This document shows, piece after piece, positions 1-9,110 of a DNA stretch of 64,000 nucleotides. The notes beneath the pieces are model-generated. The model was not told where the DNA came from. It was given only the letters and a program-made list of their open reading frames with translations, and ran no database searches. The DNA is taken from NCBI GenBank assembly GCA_023428645.1, contig JAEYXD010000232.1:16283-80282 (forward strand), written 5' to 3'. This DNA is from Pseudomonadota bacterium. GTDB taxonomy: Bacteria; Pseudomonadota; Gammaproteobacteria; Steroidobacterales; Steroidobacteraceae. The number at the start of each line of letters is the position of its first letter. Within the stretch, counting starts at the first letter, position 1. The translations under genes and the position numbers were made by a program.

Positions 1-559
1 GCGGCGGGTATTTCGCTCGCACGTGGGCCGCGAAGCCAGCGATGAATTTTTGAATTCTGTCGCGCAGCTCCGCGTCGATGATGACGCCGTTTTCATCGAT
101 CAAGGCGCCTGCTCGCGGCACCAGCAAGCGGCCGGACCATAGGTCGGCGCCGAGCGTGCGTAACACCGGGAGCCATGCATTCTGGGACAAGACGGTGCCG
201 AAGTTGCTGGGGGAGGCGCCAGCGAGCGCGACCGGCTTGTCGCGAAACACGCGCGGAACATCGGCGGGCGGGCGCGACAACCAGTCGATCACGTTCTTCG
301 TCACGCCGGGGATGCTGTTGTTGTACTCGGGTGTGACGATGAGTAGACCATCGGCGGCGGCGATGGCGTCCTTCAGTCTCGCGACCGCAGGCGGAATGCC
401 GTTCGCGACTTCGTCATCGCCGTTGTACAGCGGGATGTCCGCGATGGCTTCGATGCGGACCTCGCAGTCTTCGGGCGCCAGCATGGCCGCGGCGCGCAGC
501 ACCGACGCGTTGAACGAGCCACGCCGCAAGCTGCCCGAAATTCCCACGATCGTCGTCAT
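1..559 (-). CDS. NADPH-dependent FMN reductase family protein (3' end outside window)
   Basis: A flavodoxin-fold flavin reductase of the NADPH-dependent FMN/chromate/quinone reductase type, expected to be a soluble cytoplasmic enzyme passing electrons from NAD(P)H through bound FMN. Translation from the ATG at 557-559 gives an N-terminal phosphate-binding loop (GISGSLRRGSFN, residues 6-17) and the family segment TPEYNNSIPG (residues 76-85), both typical of this family. A GGAG ribosome-binding site lies 6 bases before the ATG. About 186 codons are visible and the frame runs off the left edge without a stop; the family is usually 180-190 residues, so little is missing. The physiological substrate cannot be read from the sequence. 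Confidence 0.9.
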   Translation of the reverse strand, partial: MTTIVGISGSLRRGSFNASVLRAAAMLAPEDCEVRIEAIADIPLYNGDDEVANGIPPAVARLKDAIAAADGLLIVTPEYNNSIPGVTKNVIDWLSRPPADVPRVFRDKPVALAGASPSNFGTVLSQNAWLPVLRTLGADLWSGRLLVPRAGALIDENGVIIDAELRDRIQKFIAGFAAHVRAKYPP

Positions 560-774
560 GCGCGGCTCCGGTGATTGGACACCGCGATCCTACTCCGAGG
601 CGGGCGCCGAAAGGTCGCGGTCCGATGCGCGGGCCTATGGCTCTGGCGATGCCATGAGGGCGCCTCACCGACGAGACTCACGCGCTTAATAGCCGCAGCG
701 ACCTCGCCCCGTCGACCACACGGTCTACTGGATTGCCGCGGTTCCGCCGCCGAGCGCGCCTTCGTAAGCGTTGC

Positions 775-1173
775 TTAGCGAATCAGCAGCATGAGCGTGT
801 CGCGCGTGCCTTGCGTCATGTCGATGAATTGCAGCCCGGACTGATACGTCCTGTTGTTCTCGGCTTCGCAATAGCGCACGCGGCATTTCATCTCGAGCGC
901 GTAGTCTGAACCGCACACCGACATGTGCAGCGTGAGCATGCATTCTTCGTTCAACGGCAGCCGCGTTTCCGCGCTGATCCCAGCGCCTGTCGGCGAGAGA
1001 TCGCTGATACGCACCGCAAGCGTCTTGTCTCGATACGCGACCGTGCCCAGCAGCGACGCAGACGTTTCTTGACGCATGCCCTGACGTTGCTCGGCTGGCC
1101 CGAGGTCGACATCTTCCGTGAGCTCGAACTCGAATTCGTCGTCGGCGAAGGGCGGCGGGTTGGCTGAGCTCAT
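775..1173 (-). CDS. PilZ domain protein (probable c-di-GMP receptor)
   Basis: A 132-residue single-domain PilZ protein. PilZ domains bind cyclic di-GMP through an RxxxR motif and a D/NxSxxG motif. Both are visible here: RQGMR at residues 30-34 and DLSPTG at residues 58-63. The first about 25 residues are strongly acidic and probably disordered. There is no fused enzyme or membrane segment, so it should be a stand-alone cytoplasmic adaptor. Its neighbours give no firm clue to its partner. The window also encodes type IV pilus motors and an HD-GYP protein, so a role in surface motility is possible but is only inference. Confidence 0.85.
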   Translation of the reverse strand: MSSANPPPFADDEFEFELTEDVDLGPAEQRQGMRQETSASLLGTVAYRDKTLAVRISDLSPTGAGISAETRLPLNEECMLTLHMSVCGSDYALEMKCRVRYCEAENNRTYQSGLQFIDMTQGTRDTLMLLIR

Positions 1174-1320
1174 TGGTCCGTCAGTGTTACGTGAACTCCA
1201 GGGCGCGATGCTCGCATGGAGCGCAACGTGATGGCGGTGTGCAGGTCGCAGTTTGGCAAACGATACGCGAGCACCCGCGTGACGAACCTTTGTGTCGAGT
1301 GAAGGTCGTGAGCGGCCCGA

Positions 1321-1539
1321 TCACTTCTTGCGGCGTCGGTTCGCGCGCGGTACGGCCTGCAGCTGCAAGCGCGCGGCATCGCGCGCGCTTGCGATGCTTG
1401 CATAACCGTTCATGTGATCGAACAGATCGCCGATGGAGCGCGCCGTGTACGTGGCGCGCTCGTAGCCGAAACCAGCTTGATCCGCATAAATCCGCACGTA
1501 GCCCGAGGCATCGTTCAGCAGGTCGACGAGCGTTCTCAT
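1321..1539 (-). CDS. Small hypothetical protein (72 aa)
   Basis: I do not recognise this protein. It starts MRTLVDLLNDASGY and ends in a basic tail (RANRRRKK). The composition, with evenly spread charged and aromatic residues, looks like a real small cytoplasmic protein rather than a shadow frame. The same frame is open upstream to 1617, but that extension is rich in R, S and W and looks non-coding, so I chose the internal ATG at 1537-1539. No convincing ribosome-binding site precedes it, which lowers confidence. There is no signal peptide, membrane segment or cysteine motif. Confidence 0.5.
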   Translation of the reverse strand: MRTLVDLLNDASGYVRIYADQAGFGYERATYTARSIGDLFDHMNGYASIASARDAARLQLQAVPRANRRRKK

Positions 1540-1668
1540 GGTGGCGGCTCGGAAAGCAAAGAGGGCGCTACATAATGTAGAAGACCGTATTGGCCACCAT
1601 CGCGACGTGCGTCTCACTTTTTCACAGAGAGACGCACGTGCGAACGTCGTTGTCGCAAAGCGTGCTCC

Positions 1669-3891
1669 TCACCATGGACACGAGCTGCGTTTTTCGAAAC
1701 CGGGATGCAGGATCCGGTTCGTCGTCGAGTCGTACCCCAGCAGCACGGTTTGAGGATCGAGCGGCGCGGTAAACACATACCACTGCGTGCTCGTGCCCTC
1801 GGGTGCGCCCGAGCGCCGCACGATCACGCCCCACTTGCCGCTCGGCGTCGTCGTGACCGAGCCGCCGCCGAGTTGCGCCGGCTTGTAGCGGCCGGTCGCG
1901 AGCCCGTTCGCGCCCCAGTTGATGCACAGCCCACCCACTTCGTCGACCCACGTGCCATGCATCGCGGTGTACGAGTAGCGGCCGGGCACGAGTTGTCCGG
2001 CCGAATTGCGCATGCAGTGGTAGCCCGACGGCAACGACGTGCTTTCGCTCGTGCAGACGAGATCGAGCGTGCCCCCGGCGCCGCCGCCCGTCGCGCCGGG
2101 CACGGTCGCGGTGATCGCGGCCGTCTTCACGGCACCGCCCGTCGCCTGGCCCCGCATCGTGAGCGTCGTGCTGCCGGGCTGCAGGCTCGAGGCCGGACTC
2201 AGTGTCAGCGTCGTGCGGCTCTGCTCGGGTCCAATGCGGGCAGGGCGGAACGAGCCGGAGTATCCCGTCGCGCTTTGCAGCGTCAGATCGATCGGCTCGG
2301 CCAGCCCGACGCCCGATGTCGTGAAGCCGCCGGTGCGGTTCACGGTGACCGGGATCGTGAGGCTCTGCCCCGGCGTGACGGTGACCGACGTCGATTCGGC
2401 CACGATCTGGAAATCGCGTTGCCCCAGGGACGGGGTCGTGCGAAACGTGGTCGTCGAGCCGTCGCCGAGCTGACCATGGCTGTTGTACCACCAGGAGCCG
2501 GTCCGGCCGTCCTGCGTCAACCCGACATTGAACAGGCCGCCCGCGGAAACGCTCGTGAAGCCATAGCTGCCGAGCCCCTTCGGCGAATTCGCCTGGTCTT
2601 CGTTCGGGCAGCTCTGGCCGTTCATGATGCCGTCGAGGCTGCAGCCCGGGCTGTACGCGCCCCACCAGATCACCGCGCCGCTGGCGGTGATCGCGGACGT
2701 GAAGCTGCCGCTCGCGCTGACGGACACGATGTCGTGGCTGCCGGCGATGGGTCGAGGCGTATGACCGGGCGCATAGGCGTCGCCATCGCCGAGCTTGCCT
2801 TCTTGGTCGTCGCCCCAGCAGTAGACCCGGCCGGCGGTGGTGCGCGCGCACGAATGCGTCGTGCCCGCCGTGATCTCGGCGAACGTGTGGCCGCCAGCGA
2901 CGGGCACGGGATCGTCGATCGCGTTCTGGAATGACGCATAGCCGAGCTGCTGATGGCCATTCCATCCCCAGCAGTAAGCCTTGCCGGCCGCCGTCAACGC
3001 GCAGACGTGAGCGCTGCCCACGCTGATCGACGCGAACTTTAAGCCGCCGCCGATCAGCGAGGGCGTCGTCACCTTCACGCCGGACTGCAGTGTTCGCGGC
3101 CAGCAGTACGCATCGCCGTCGGCGGTCAGCGCGCACGTCTGCGAGTCGCTCGCGTCGATCGACTTGAACGTCTGCGTCGTGGCCACGGGGAACGGCGCGG
3201 CCACGAACAGATCCGTCGCCGCGTCGCCGTCGCCGAGCAAATCGCTCGCGGCATTCAGTCCCCAGCAGTACGCCTTGCCGGCGACCGTGAGCGCGCAGGT
3301 GTGCGACGAGCCCGGTGCGATGTCCATGAACGGCAGGTCGCCGACGACGCGCAGGGGCACGCTGCTCTTGTCCGCGGTGGAGCTCGCGCCCAGCTGGCGG
3401 TGCTCGTTGTTGCCCCAGCAGTAGGCGCTGCCGAGCTTCGTGATGCCGCACGCATGGCCGCTGCCGGCCTTCACCATGCCCGGCAGCTCCGGAATCACCG
3501 TGACGGCGTAGCTCGCGGTCGCCGCGCCGCTTTGGATCGAGATCGTCGCGGTGCCGAGCGCCACAGCGGTGACGACGCCATTGCCGACCGTCGCGATCGC
3601 GGCGTTGGACGACTGCCACGAGAAGCTCGCGCCCTCGATCGCCTGGCCGCTGACATCGCGGGCTGTGGCGTTGATCGCAAGCTCACCGCCGATCGGCACG
3701 GTGCCGGCCGCGGCGTCGAGGGCGATCGTCGCCGTGGGCCGGGTGTTGATGCCGGTCGGAGTGCCATTGCCACTGCCGCCGCCCCCCGAGCTGCTCGCTT
3801 CCTCACCACTGCCGCCACCGCCGCACCCGGCAAGGGCGCTCGCAACAGCCATCACCAGCCACGCTGCGCGCGCACGCAAAAGACACTTCAT
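1669..3891 (-). CDS. RCC1-repeat lipoprotein with Ig-like (BIG2) domain
   Basis: A 740-residue predicted lipoprotein. Residues 1-22 form a signal peptide ending in the lipobox LAGC, followed by a Gly/Ser-rich linker. Residues about 48-132 resemble a BIG2-type bacterial Ig-like domain. Then come seven RCC1-type repeats, each with a core like HTCALTVAGKAYCWG; the first five carry paired cysteines, while blades six and seven are degenerate (VIWWG, GSWWY). Seven repeats would close a complete beta-propeller. A further about 250 residues hold another Ig-like stretch and a C-terminal domain with a cysteine pair. The start has a GGGAG site 6 bases upstream. It is probably anchored at the cell surface or in the periplasm; the ligand is unknown. 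Confidence 0.85.
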   Translation of the reverse strand: MKCLLRARAAWLVMAVASALAGCGGGGSGEEASSSGGGGSGNGTPTGINTRPTATIALDAAAGTVPIGGELAINATARDVSGQAIEGASFSWQSSNAAIATVGNGVVTAVALGTATISIQSGAATASYAVTVIPELPGMVKAGSGHACGITKLGSAYCWGNNEHRQLGASSTADKSSVPLRVVGDLPFMDIAPGSSHTCALTVAGKAYCWGLNAASDLLGDGDAATDLFVAAPFPVATTQTFKSIDASDSQTCALTADGDAYCWPRTLQSGVKVTTPSLIGGGLKFASISVGSAHVCALTAAGKAYCWGWNGHQQLGYASFQNAIDDPVPVAGGHTFAEITAGTTHSCARTTAGRVYCWGDDQEGKLGDGDAYAPGHTPRPIAGSHDIVSVSASGSFTSAITASGAVIWWGAYSPGCSLDGIMNGQSCPNEDQANSPKGLGSYGFTSVSAGGLFNVGLTQDGRTGSWWYNSHGQLGDGSTTTFRTTPSLGQRDFQIVAESTSVTVTPGQSLTIPVTVNRTGGFTTSGVGLAEPIDLTLQSATGYSGSFRPARIGPEQSRTTLTLSPASSLQPGSTTLTMRGQATGGAVKTAAITATVPGATGGGAGGTLDLVCTSESTSLPSGYHCMRNSAGQLVPGRYSYTAMHGTWVDEVGGLCINWGANGLATGRYKPAQLGGGSVTTTPSGKWGVIVRRSGAPEGTSTQWYVFTAPLDPQTVLLGYDSTTNRILHPGFEKRSSCPW

Positions 3892-4092
3892 GCTTCACTC
3901 CCGAATCGAATTGCATGCTCGCGCTTCGATGCGGCGCGAGCTGACCCGGGAGTGTGGAAGTGCACCGTGCAGGGACTCATGCCCAAAATTGGATAGAGGT
4001 GGGCAAGTCGTGAACTGCGTCCGCCGCCGCCGCCGAAGATGTGAAGCCGGTCAAGCGCGAGAAGCGGCGCGCGCCGGAACGCGAGAACGCGG

Positions 4093-4752
4093 TCAGGAGC
4101 GACAGCGGGAGGACGGTGCTCCCAGGCGCGTTGCCTTCGTGATCGCGACGGGCTCGTTCAGGAGCTGTCCTGTCGTATAGGCATCGCCGGTCGGCGCATC
4201 GGATCGCATGCGATGGATGCGGCGCACGACGTCCATGCCGCGCACGACGCGGCCGAAGACGGCGAAGCCCTGTTTGTCGGCGTTGCGCGCGCCGCCAAAG
4301 TCGAGCGCGGGCTGCGATCCGATGACGATGAAAAAGGCCGCCGCGCTGCCGGTGCCGACCGGGCCTCGCGCCAGGGACAGCGCCCCGTCGACATGCGTGA
4401 GTCCGGTCATCTGCGTCGTCTCGTGCGCGATCGGCGGGCGCGCCTTCGCTTCATCCTGCAAGCCGCCTTGCACGACTTCGATCCGCGGCGTGCCGCGATC
4501 GTTGTCCGTGCGCACGACGCGGTAGAACGCAGCGCGCTCGTACAGTCCGCCGTCGACATACGCGAGGAAATCACAGGCGCTGAGCGGCGCGCGCTCCGGG
4601 AACACTTCGACTTCGATCGCGCCCGCCGTCGTTTCGAGCGCGACACGAACGCCGTCGGCCGGCTCCGCGGCATCGGCTTGCAAGCCGAATGCGATCAGAA
4701 CGAGGGCGACGCAAACGCTGCGTGAGAAGGGGCGATCGCGAGGGGTGGTCAT
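4093..4752 (-). CDS. Exported cyclophilin-type peptidyl-prolyl cis-trans isomerase
   Basis: Cyclophilin-fold proline isomerase, likely acting on periplasmic proteins. I chose the ATG at 4750-4752 because it places a clear signal peptide (SRSVCVALVLIAFGLQADA) at the N-terminus; the frame is open further upstream but that part looks non-coding. Cyclophilin signatures follow in order: ETTAGAIEVEVFPERAP, FYRVVR with the catalytic-type arginine, VVQGG, AFFIVIG, and FGRVVRGMDVV near the end. The usual SQFFI motif is changed to AAFFI, so the conserved glutamine is lost and activity may be reduced. It is 219 residues long and lies 19 bases downstream of the outer-membrane barrel gene, so the two are probably co-transcribed. 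Confidence 0.88.
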   Translation of the reverse strand: MTTPRDRPFSRSVCVALVLIAFGLQADAAEPADGVRVALETTAGAIEVEVFPERAPLSACDFLAYVDGGLYERAAFYRVVRTDNDRGTPRIEVVQGGLQDEAKARPPIAHETTQMTGLTHVDGALSLARGPVGTGSAAAFFIVIGSQPALDFGGARNADKQGFAVFGRVVRGMDVVRRIHRMRSDAPTGDAYTTGQLLNEPVAITKATRLGAPSSRCRS

Positions 4753-4771
4753 GTTCGCGATCGGCGCCACC

Positions 4772-5590
4772 TTAGCGGTACTGCCGGTCCCGGCTCTGCA
4801 GCGACACTTTGCGGCCGAAGTAATACGACAGGCCGAGGTGCCACGCGCGGGTGCGCGGCGATGCATCGGTCGTCGAGAAGCCGAAACGCACCCCCAGGCC
4901 ATCACCGAACATCTGGGGCTGATGCTCCAGCTCGAAGCCGTAGGTGTCTTCGTCGTAGAGGTCGTTGCCGTAGAGCTCGACCTTGAGGCTCTCGAGCGGA
5001 TACCAGCGTGCGGCGAGCGTCGTCGCCTCGACGTCCGGGCCGTCCTCGAGCTTCGTCTTGACGTGCTCCGCGCCGAGCGTGAAAGCGCCGAGGTAGATCT
5101 CGGCGTCGAAGCGATAGCCGTCGGTGCTCAAGGAGTCGCTGCCGGAGACCGGAAACAGCACGACACCATCGCAGCTCGCGGACAGATCGCCGGTACCGTA
5201 CGCGGCGGACACGCGGCCGAGCGACGGGATTCGGAAGAACAACGCGGCTTCGCCGGTGACGGAATCGAAGCTGCACGTCGGGCGGTCGCCGGGCAGCTCG
5301 CCGGTCTCGTCCTTGAGCATGTCGCGCGTTCGGACGCGCGAGCGCGTGTAGCTGCCGCCGACGCTCGCGCCGAGATAGCGTCCGATCGGCAGCGTCGCCG
5401 TGAGGTCGGCGCCGATGGCCCCGCTCGAGGTGCTGTCCGAGGTATCGCTTTCAGTGCTCTCGACGCCCAGCTCGAAATGCATGCGCTCGACCGCGCGTTC
5501 CTGCGCGAGCGCGGCGCTGCCCCACGTGAGGAGCGCGAGCGCGCCGATCGCCGTGGGCGCAACGTTCTCGAAACCCGTTTTTCTCGTCAT
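4772..5590 (-). CDS. Putative outer-membrane beta-barrel protein
   Basis: A 272-residue protein with a signal peptide (cleavage expected after the LAQ near residue 30) and then alternating hydrophobic/polar strands with many glycines and aromatic residues. It ends in a pattern of strands such as WHLGLSYYFGRKVSL. This is the usual look of an 8- to 12-stranded outer-membrane barrel. I cannot assign a family name. One cysteine pair (TCSFD and SASCDG) may form a disulphide in a surface loop. It lies between an IPT-domain lipoprotein and a periplasmic cyclophilin with gaps of 13 and 19 bases. These three genes look like one envelope operon in which the isomerase may help fold the barrel; that link is inference. 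Confidence 0.75.
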   Translation of the reverse strand: MTRKTGFENVAPTAIGALALLTWGSAALAQERAVERMHFELGVESTESDTSDSTSSGAIGADLTATLPIGRYLGASVGGSYTRSRVRTRDMLKDETGELPGDRPTCSFDSVTGEAALFFRIPSLGRVSAAYGTGDLSASCDGVVLFPVSGSDSLSTDGYRFDAEIYLGAFTLGAEHVKTKLEDGPDVEATTLAARWYPLESLKVELYGNDLYDEDTYGFELEHQPQMFGDGLGVRFGFSTTDASPRTRAWHLGLSYYFGRKVSLQSRDRQYR

Positions 5591-5603
5591 CTGAGTGTTT
5601 CCG

Positions 5604-7229
5604 TTAGAGCGCGGGTGTCGGTTGAACCACGATCTGCGCAGCGCCTGCGATGAACAGCGTGTTGCCGTCCGCGCTGATCGTCATCTTGGGGCCGGCGCCG
5701 GGCGACGCGGCGAGCGCCACGGGGCTGCCGAGCGGCGCGTAGGCTTCGCCGCTATTCGTCTCGCTGATATCGAAGACGCGCACACTGTTGTCGGCGGCCT
5801 CATACGTGTACACGCGGTTGCCGCTCGGGCTCACGGTCGCCGCTGAGGTCGCCTCGGGCAGCAGGCCGAGCAGGGCGGAGCCGCCGTCGTAGACGTGCGT
5901 GCCATTCAGGACGATGCGAGTGCCATCACGATCGAGCGCCGGCGGCGTCGCATTCTGGTTCAAGGTCACGGCCGTCGCGCTGATCGAGCCCGAGGCGCTC
6001 GCAACGAAGAACGGCGGTGCGGACGTGAGTGACGGGTCGCCTTGGATCAAGGCGATGAGCGATCCATTCGCGGCCCCGCGCGCGGTCCCGTTGTTGAGTG
6101 CCCCTGCGAGCTGCACCAGCTCGTTCGTGCGCACGGTGTACGCGTACAACGTCGTTGCCGCGCTCTCGGCGATGCCGGTCGTCACGACCGCGACGTTCGT
6201 GTTGAGCATCGCGATCGATTTGAGAAAGTTGTCCGCCTCGATGTCCGGCGGCGGAACCGTCGTCCCGAGCGCGAGCGTGACCGGATCGACCGGGGTGATG
6301 CCCGCCGTCGCCACCGCGATCCACTGCGTCGTGTCGATCGACAACGCCGCGTCACGCAAATTCGGCACGACGGCCGTCGTCGGCGTCTGCCACGCGTTGC
6401 CGGTGTATGCATAACGCACGAGCTGTCCACCGTCGGTGTCGGTCGCCGCGAGCAGGGCGGCGCGCGTCACGTCGTATTCGAGCGAATGCACCGTGCCGAC
6501 GGTGCCTGGCCAGGCGAGCGCTTGCGCCGTTTGGGTGATCGGGTCGACGACGACGAGCGTCGCGGTGGTCGTGATCTCGCCGACGTGCGTCGGAATGTCG
6601 AGCGTGACCGGATAGCTGCCGGCGGCGAGCGCGGGGTAGGTCGCGGTGAGCTCGTTGTCGCTCGTCACCGTGAGCGCCGTCGCCGGCGTCGAGCCGAAGT
6701 TCAAGCTGCGAATGTTGAACGCCCGGAAACCGATGCCGCGGATCACGACGTTCGCGGACGTGCCAGCGATCGCGCCCTTCGGTGCGACGTCGTTCACGAC
6801 GGGCGAGACCTGGTAGTTCGTGTGCACGGTCTGCGTCTGGCCCGCCTCGAGGCGGCTGCAGGTCGGATCGCCGCAGAAATAACCGGTGACCGCGATCGTG
6901 CCTCTGAATGCGCCCGCGCCCAAGGTGGACGGCGCGGCGGGGACGACCGTGAGCTGGGCGCTCGTGCCGTTCAGGGCGACATCGACGCGCTCGATGGCGG
7001 CGCCGGTATGCAATGCCGTGACGTTCGTGACGCCGGCGCCGAAAGTCGCCGTGACGATCTGGGATGCGGGGGTCGCCGCGCTGGGTGCGTTCGCGCTGAA
7101 CGTCAGCGCCGTCGTGGACAGGCCAATGTGACGCCCGGAATCACCATCGCCGCCACCCGAACATGCGCTCAAAAATAGCAACGCGAGCGCGCCGACCACG
7201 CGACGCACGCCTGGGAATTCGCTTTGCAA
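5604..7229 (-). CDS. Lipoprotein with IPT/TIG domain and propeller-like C-terminal region
   Basis: A 541-residue predicted lipoprotein. I place the start at a TTG (7227-7229) because a perfect GAGGAG lies 6 bases upstream and the product then begins MQSEFPGVRRVVGALALL with the lipobox LSAC, a standard lipoprotein signal. The frame is open to an ATG at 7280, but that would put extra residues before the signal. After an Ig-like region, residues about 145-235 form an IPT/TIG-type domain (PKGAIAGTSANVVIRGIGF). The rest resembles a repeated beta-sheet propeller, with segments such as TVSPSGNRVYTYEAADNSVRVFD near the C-terminus. It is first in a probable operon with the barrel and cyclophilin genes. 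Function unknown. Confidence 0.8.
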   Translation of the reverse strand: MQSEFPGVRRVVGALALLFLSACSGGGDGDSGRHIGLSTTALTFSANAPSAATPASQIVTATFGAGVTNVTALHTGAAIERVDVALNGTSAQLTVVPAAPSTLGAGAFRGTIAVTGYFCGDPTCSRLEAGQTQTVHTNYQVSPVVNDVAPKGAIAGTSANVVIRGIGFRAFNIRSLNFGSTPATALTVTSDNELTATYPALAAGSYPVTLDIPTHVGEITTTATLVVVDPITQTAQALAWPGTVGTVHSLEYDVTRAALLAATDTDGGQLVRYAYTGNAWQTPTTAVVPNLRDAALSIDTTQWIAVATAGITPVDPVTLALGTTVPPPDIEADNFLKSIAMLNTNVAVVTTGIAESAATTLYAYTVRTNELVQLAGALNNGTARGAANGSLIALIQGDPSLTSAPPFFVASASGSISATAVTLNQNATPPALDRDGTRIVLNGTHVYDGGSALLGLLPEATSAATVSPSGNRVYTYEAADNSVRVFDISETNSGEAYAPLGSPVALAASPGAGPKMTISADGNTLFIAGAAQIVVQPTPAL

Positions 7230-7235
7230 ACCGCT

Positions 7236-7241
7236 CTCCTC
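7236..7241 (-). promoter_or_regulatory. Ribosome-binding site deciding a TTG start
   Basis: GAGGAG on the minus strand, exactly 6 bases before the TTG at 7229. This is the best match to the 16S anti-Shine-Dalgarno sequence around this gene start and is the reason for choosing TTG over the upstream ATG. Confidence 0.7.
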
Positions 7242-7444
7242 GTATCGAGTCGTGAACGCCGGCCAGTGCGGAGCCCGCATTGTTCTGGCTGCGGCTCGCT
7301 GCGGGGGTCGTCGGATATTAGGCCGTGCAACTTAACCGAAACTGTACGTTCCGCTGTAGCGAAATGTAAACCACTCGGGAACGGGAGAGGTCATCGAGCG
7401 GCAAGGCCGCTCGATGGCAACGACAGGCGGAAATGACGGCTCGG

Positions 7445-9022
7445 TCAGGCGGCTTTGCTTGCGGGCGCCGAGCTGCGAATCAGGTGGTCGAAGGCGCTCA
7501 GCGCCGCTTTCGCGCCATCGCCCATGGCGATGACGATCTGCTTGTACGGCGTTGTCGTGGCGTCGCCTGCGGCGAAGACGCCCGGTACGGACGTTTGGCC
7601 GCGGGCGTCGACCTCGATCTCGCCGCGCGGGCTCAGTGCGACCGTGCCCTTGAGCCAATCGGTGTTCGGCAACAGGCCGATCTGCACGAATACACCTTCG
7701 AGATCGAGCCGATGCAACTCGTTGCTCTGGCGATCCTTGTAAGTGAGGCCGTTGACCTTGCCGCCCTCGCCGTGCACCTCGGTCGTCTGCGCCGAGACGA
7801 TCACGCCTACGTTCGGCAAGCTGCGGAGCTTGCGCTGCAAGACTTCATCCGCGCGCAGGCGCGCGTCGAATTCAATGAGCGTCACATGCGCGACGATGCC
7901 CGCCAGGTCGATCGCGGCTTCGACGCCCGAATTGCCGCCGCCGATGACGGCGACACGCTTGCCCTTGAACAGCGGGCCGTCGCAGTGCGGGCAATACGCC
8001 ACGCCGCGGCCGCGATACTCGCGCTCGCCCGGCACGTTCAATTCGCGCCAGCGCGCGCCGGTCGCGAGAATCACCGAGCGACTCCGCAAGGCGGCGCCGT
8101 TCGCGAGCTTGATCGTGATCAGCCCATCGGCGGCCGCCGGCACGAGCGCCTCGGCGCGCTGCAGATTCATGATGTCGACGTCGTAGCTCCTGACGTGATC
8201 CTCGAGCGCGACCGCCATCTTCGGGCCTTCGGTCTCTTTCACCGAAATGAAGTTCTCGATCGCGAGCGTGTCGAGCACCTGGCCGCCGAAACGCTCGGCC
8301 GCGATGCCGGTGCGAATGCCTTTGCGCGCCGCATAGACGGCCGCCGCCGCACCCGCGGGACCGCCGCCCACGACGAGCACGTCGTACGGTTCTTTCGCGT
8401 TCAATTGCTCGGCTTGCCGCGCGCTCGCGCCCGAGTCGAGCTTCGCGAGAATCTCGTCGATCGTCATGCGGCCCTGGCCGAATACCTCGCCGTTCAAGTA
8501 GACCGTCGGCACGGCCATGATCTGCCGCGCCTCGATCTCCTGCTGGAACAGCGCGCCGTCGATCATCGTGCTGCTCACGTTCGGATTCAGCACCGCCATC
8601 AGGTTGAGCGCCTGGACGACGTCCGGGCAGTTCTGGCACGACAGCGAAATGTAAGTCTCGAAGTTGAGCTCGCCTTTGAGCGAGCGGATCTGCTCGATGA
8701 CCGCGGCCTCGACCTTCGGCGGATGGCCGCCGACTTGCAGCAGCGCGAGCACGAGCGACGTGAATTCATGTCCCATCGGCACGCCCGCGAAACGCACGCC
8801 CGTGCGCTCGCCTTTGCGGTTGAGCGCGAACGAAGGCTTGCGCTCGGCGTCATCAGTGCGCTGCTCGAGCGTGATGAGCGGCGACAGCGACGCGACATCC
8901 TGCAGCAATTCGAGCATCTCGCGCGACGCATCGCTGTCGTCCAGCGACGCGACGATGTCGATCGGCTGCGTGACGCGTTCGAGATAGGTCTGCAATTGTT
9001 GCTTCAGGGTCGCATCGAGCAT
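7445..9022 (-). CDS. ahpF: Alkyl hydroperoxide reductase subunit F
   Basis: Flavoprotein disulphide reductase that takes electrons from NADH and reduces the peroxidase AhpC. At 525 residues it is full length. The N-terminal tandem thioredoxin-like domain carries CQNC at residues 129-132. The FAD site is [12 protein letters not shown], the redox disulphide of the reductase core is YCPHC (cysteines 344 and 347), and the NADH site is VIGGGNSG. These match the known electron path of enteric AhpF. It lies 88 bases downstream of ahpC, separated by a GC-rich hairpin, so it is the second gene of a peroxide-scavenging operon. Confidence 0.97.
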   Translation of the reverse strand: MLDATLKQQLQTYLERVTQPIDIVASLDDSDASREMLELLQDVASLSPLITLEQRTDDAERKPSFALNRKGERTGVRFAGVPMGHEFTSLVLALLQVGGHPPKVEAAVIEQIRSLKGELNFETYISLSCQNCPDVVQALNLMAVLNPNVSSTMIDGALFQQEIEARQIMAVPTVYLNGEVFGQGRMTIDEILAKLDSGASARQAEQLNAKEPYDVLVVGGGPAGAAAAVYAARKGIRTGIAAERFGGQVLDTLAIENFISVKETEGPKMAVALEDHVRSYDVDIMNLQRAEALVPAAADGLITIKLANGAALRSRSVILATGARWRELNVPGEREYRGRGVAYCPHCDGPLFKGKRVAVIGGGNSGVEAAIDLAGIVAHVTLIEFDARLRADEVLQRKLRSLPNVGVIVSAQTTEVHGEGGKVNGLTYKDRQSNELHRLDLEGVFVQIGLLPNTDWLKGTVALSPRGEIEVDARGQTSVPGVFAAGDATTTPYKQIVIAMGDGAKAALSAFDHLIRSSAPASKAA

Positions 9023-9065
9023 GGTTCACCACTCACTATCGAATTTGATGGGCCGAGCCCGTTCA

Positions 9066-9094
9066 GAACAGGGCGGCACGAGGCCGCCCCGTTC
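9066..9094 (-). other. Stem-loop between ahpC and ahpF
   Basis: A seven-base perfect GC stem (9071-9077 with 9083-9089) and a five-base loop, extended by GAAC/GTTC outside one mismatch. No run of T follows on the minus strand, so it is not a standard terminator. Such an intercistronic hairpin would fit a partial terminator or mRNA-stabilising element that keeps AhpC in excess over AhpF. Confidence 0.5.
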
Positions 9095-9110
9095 GTACAG
9101 CGGCGATCGA

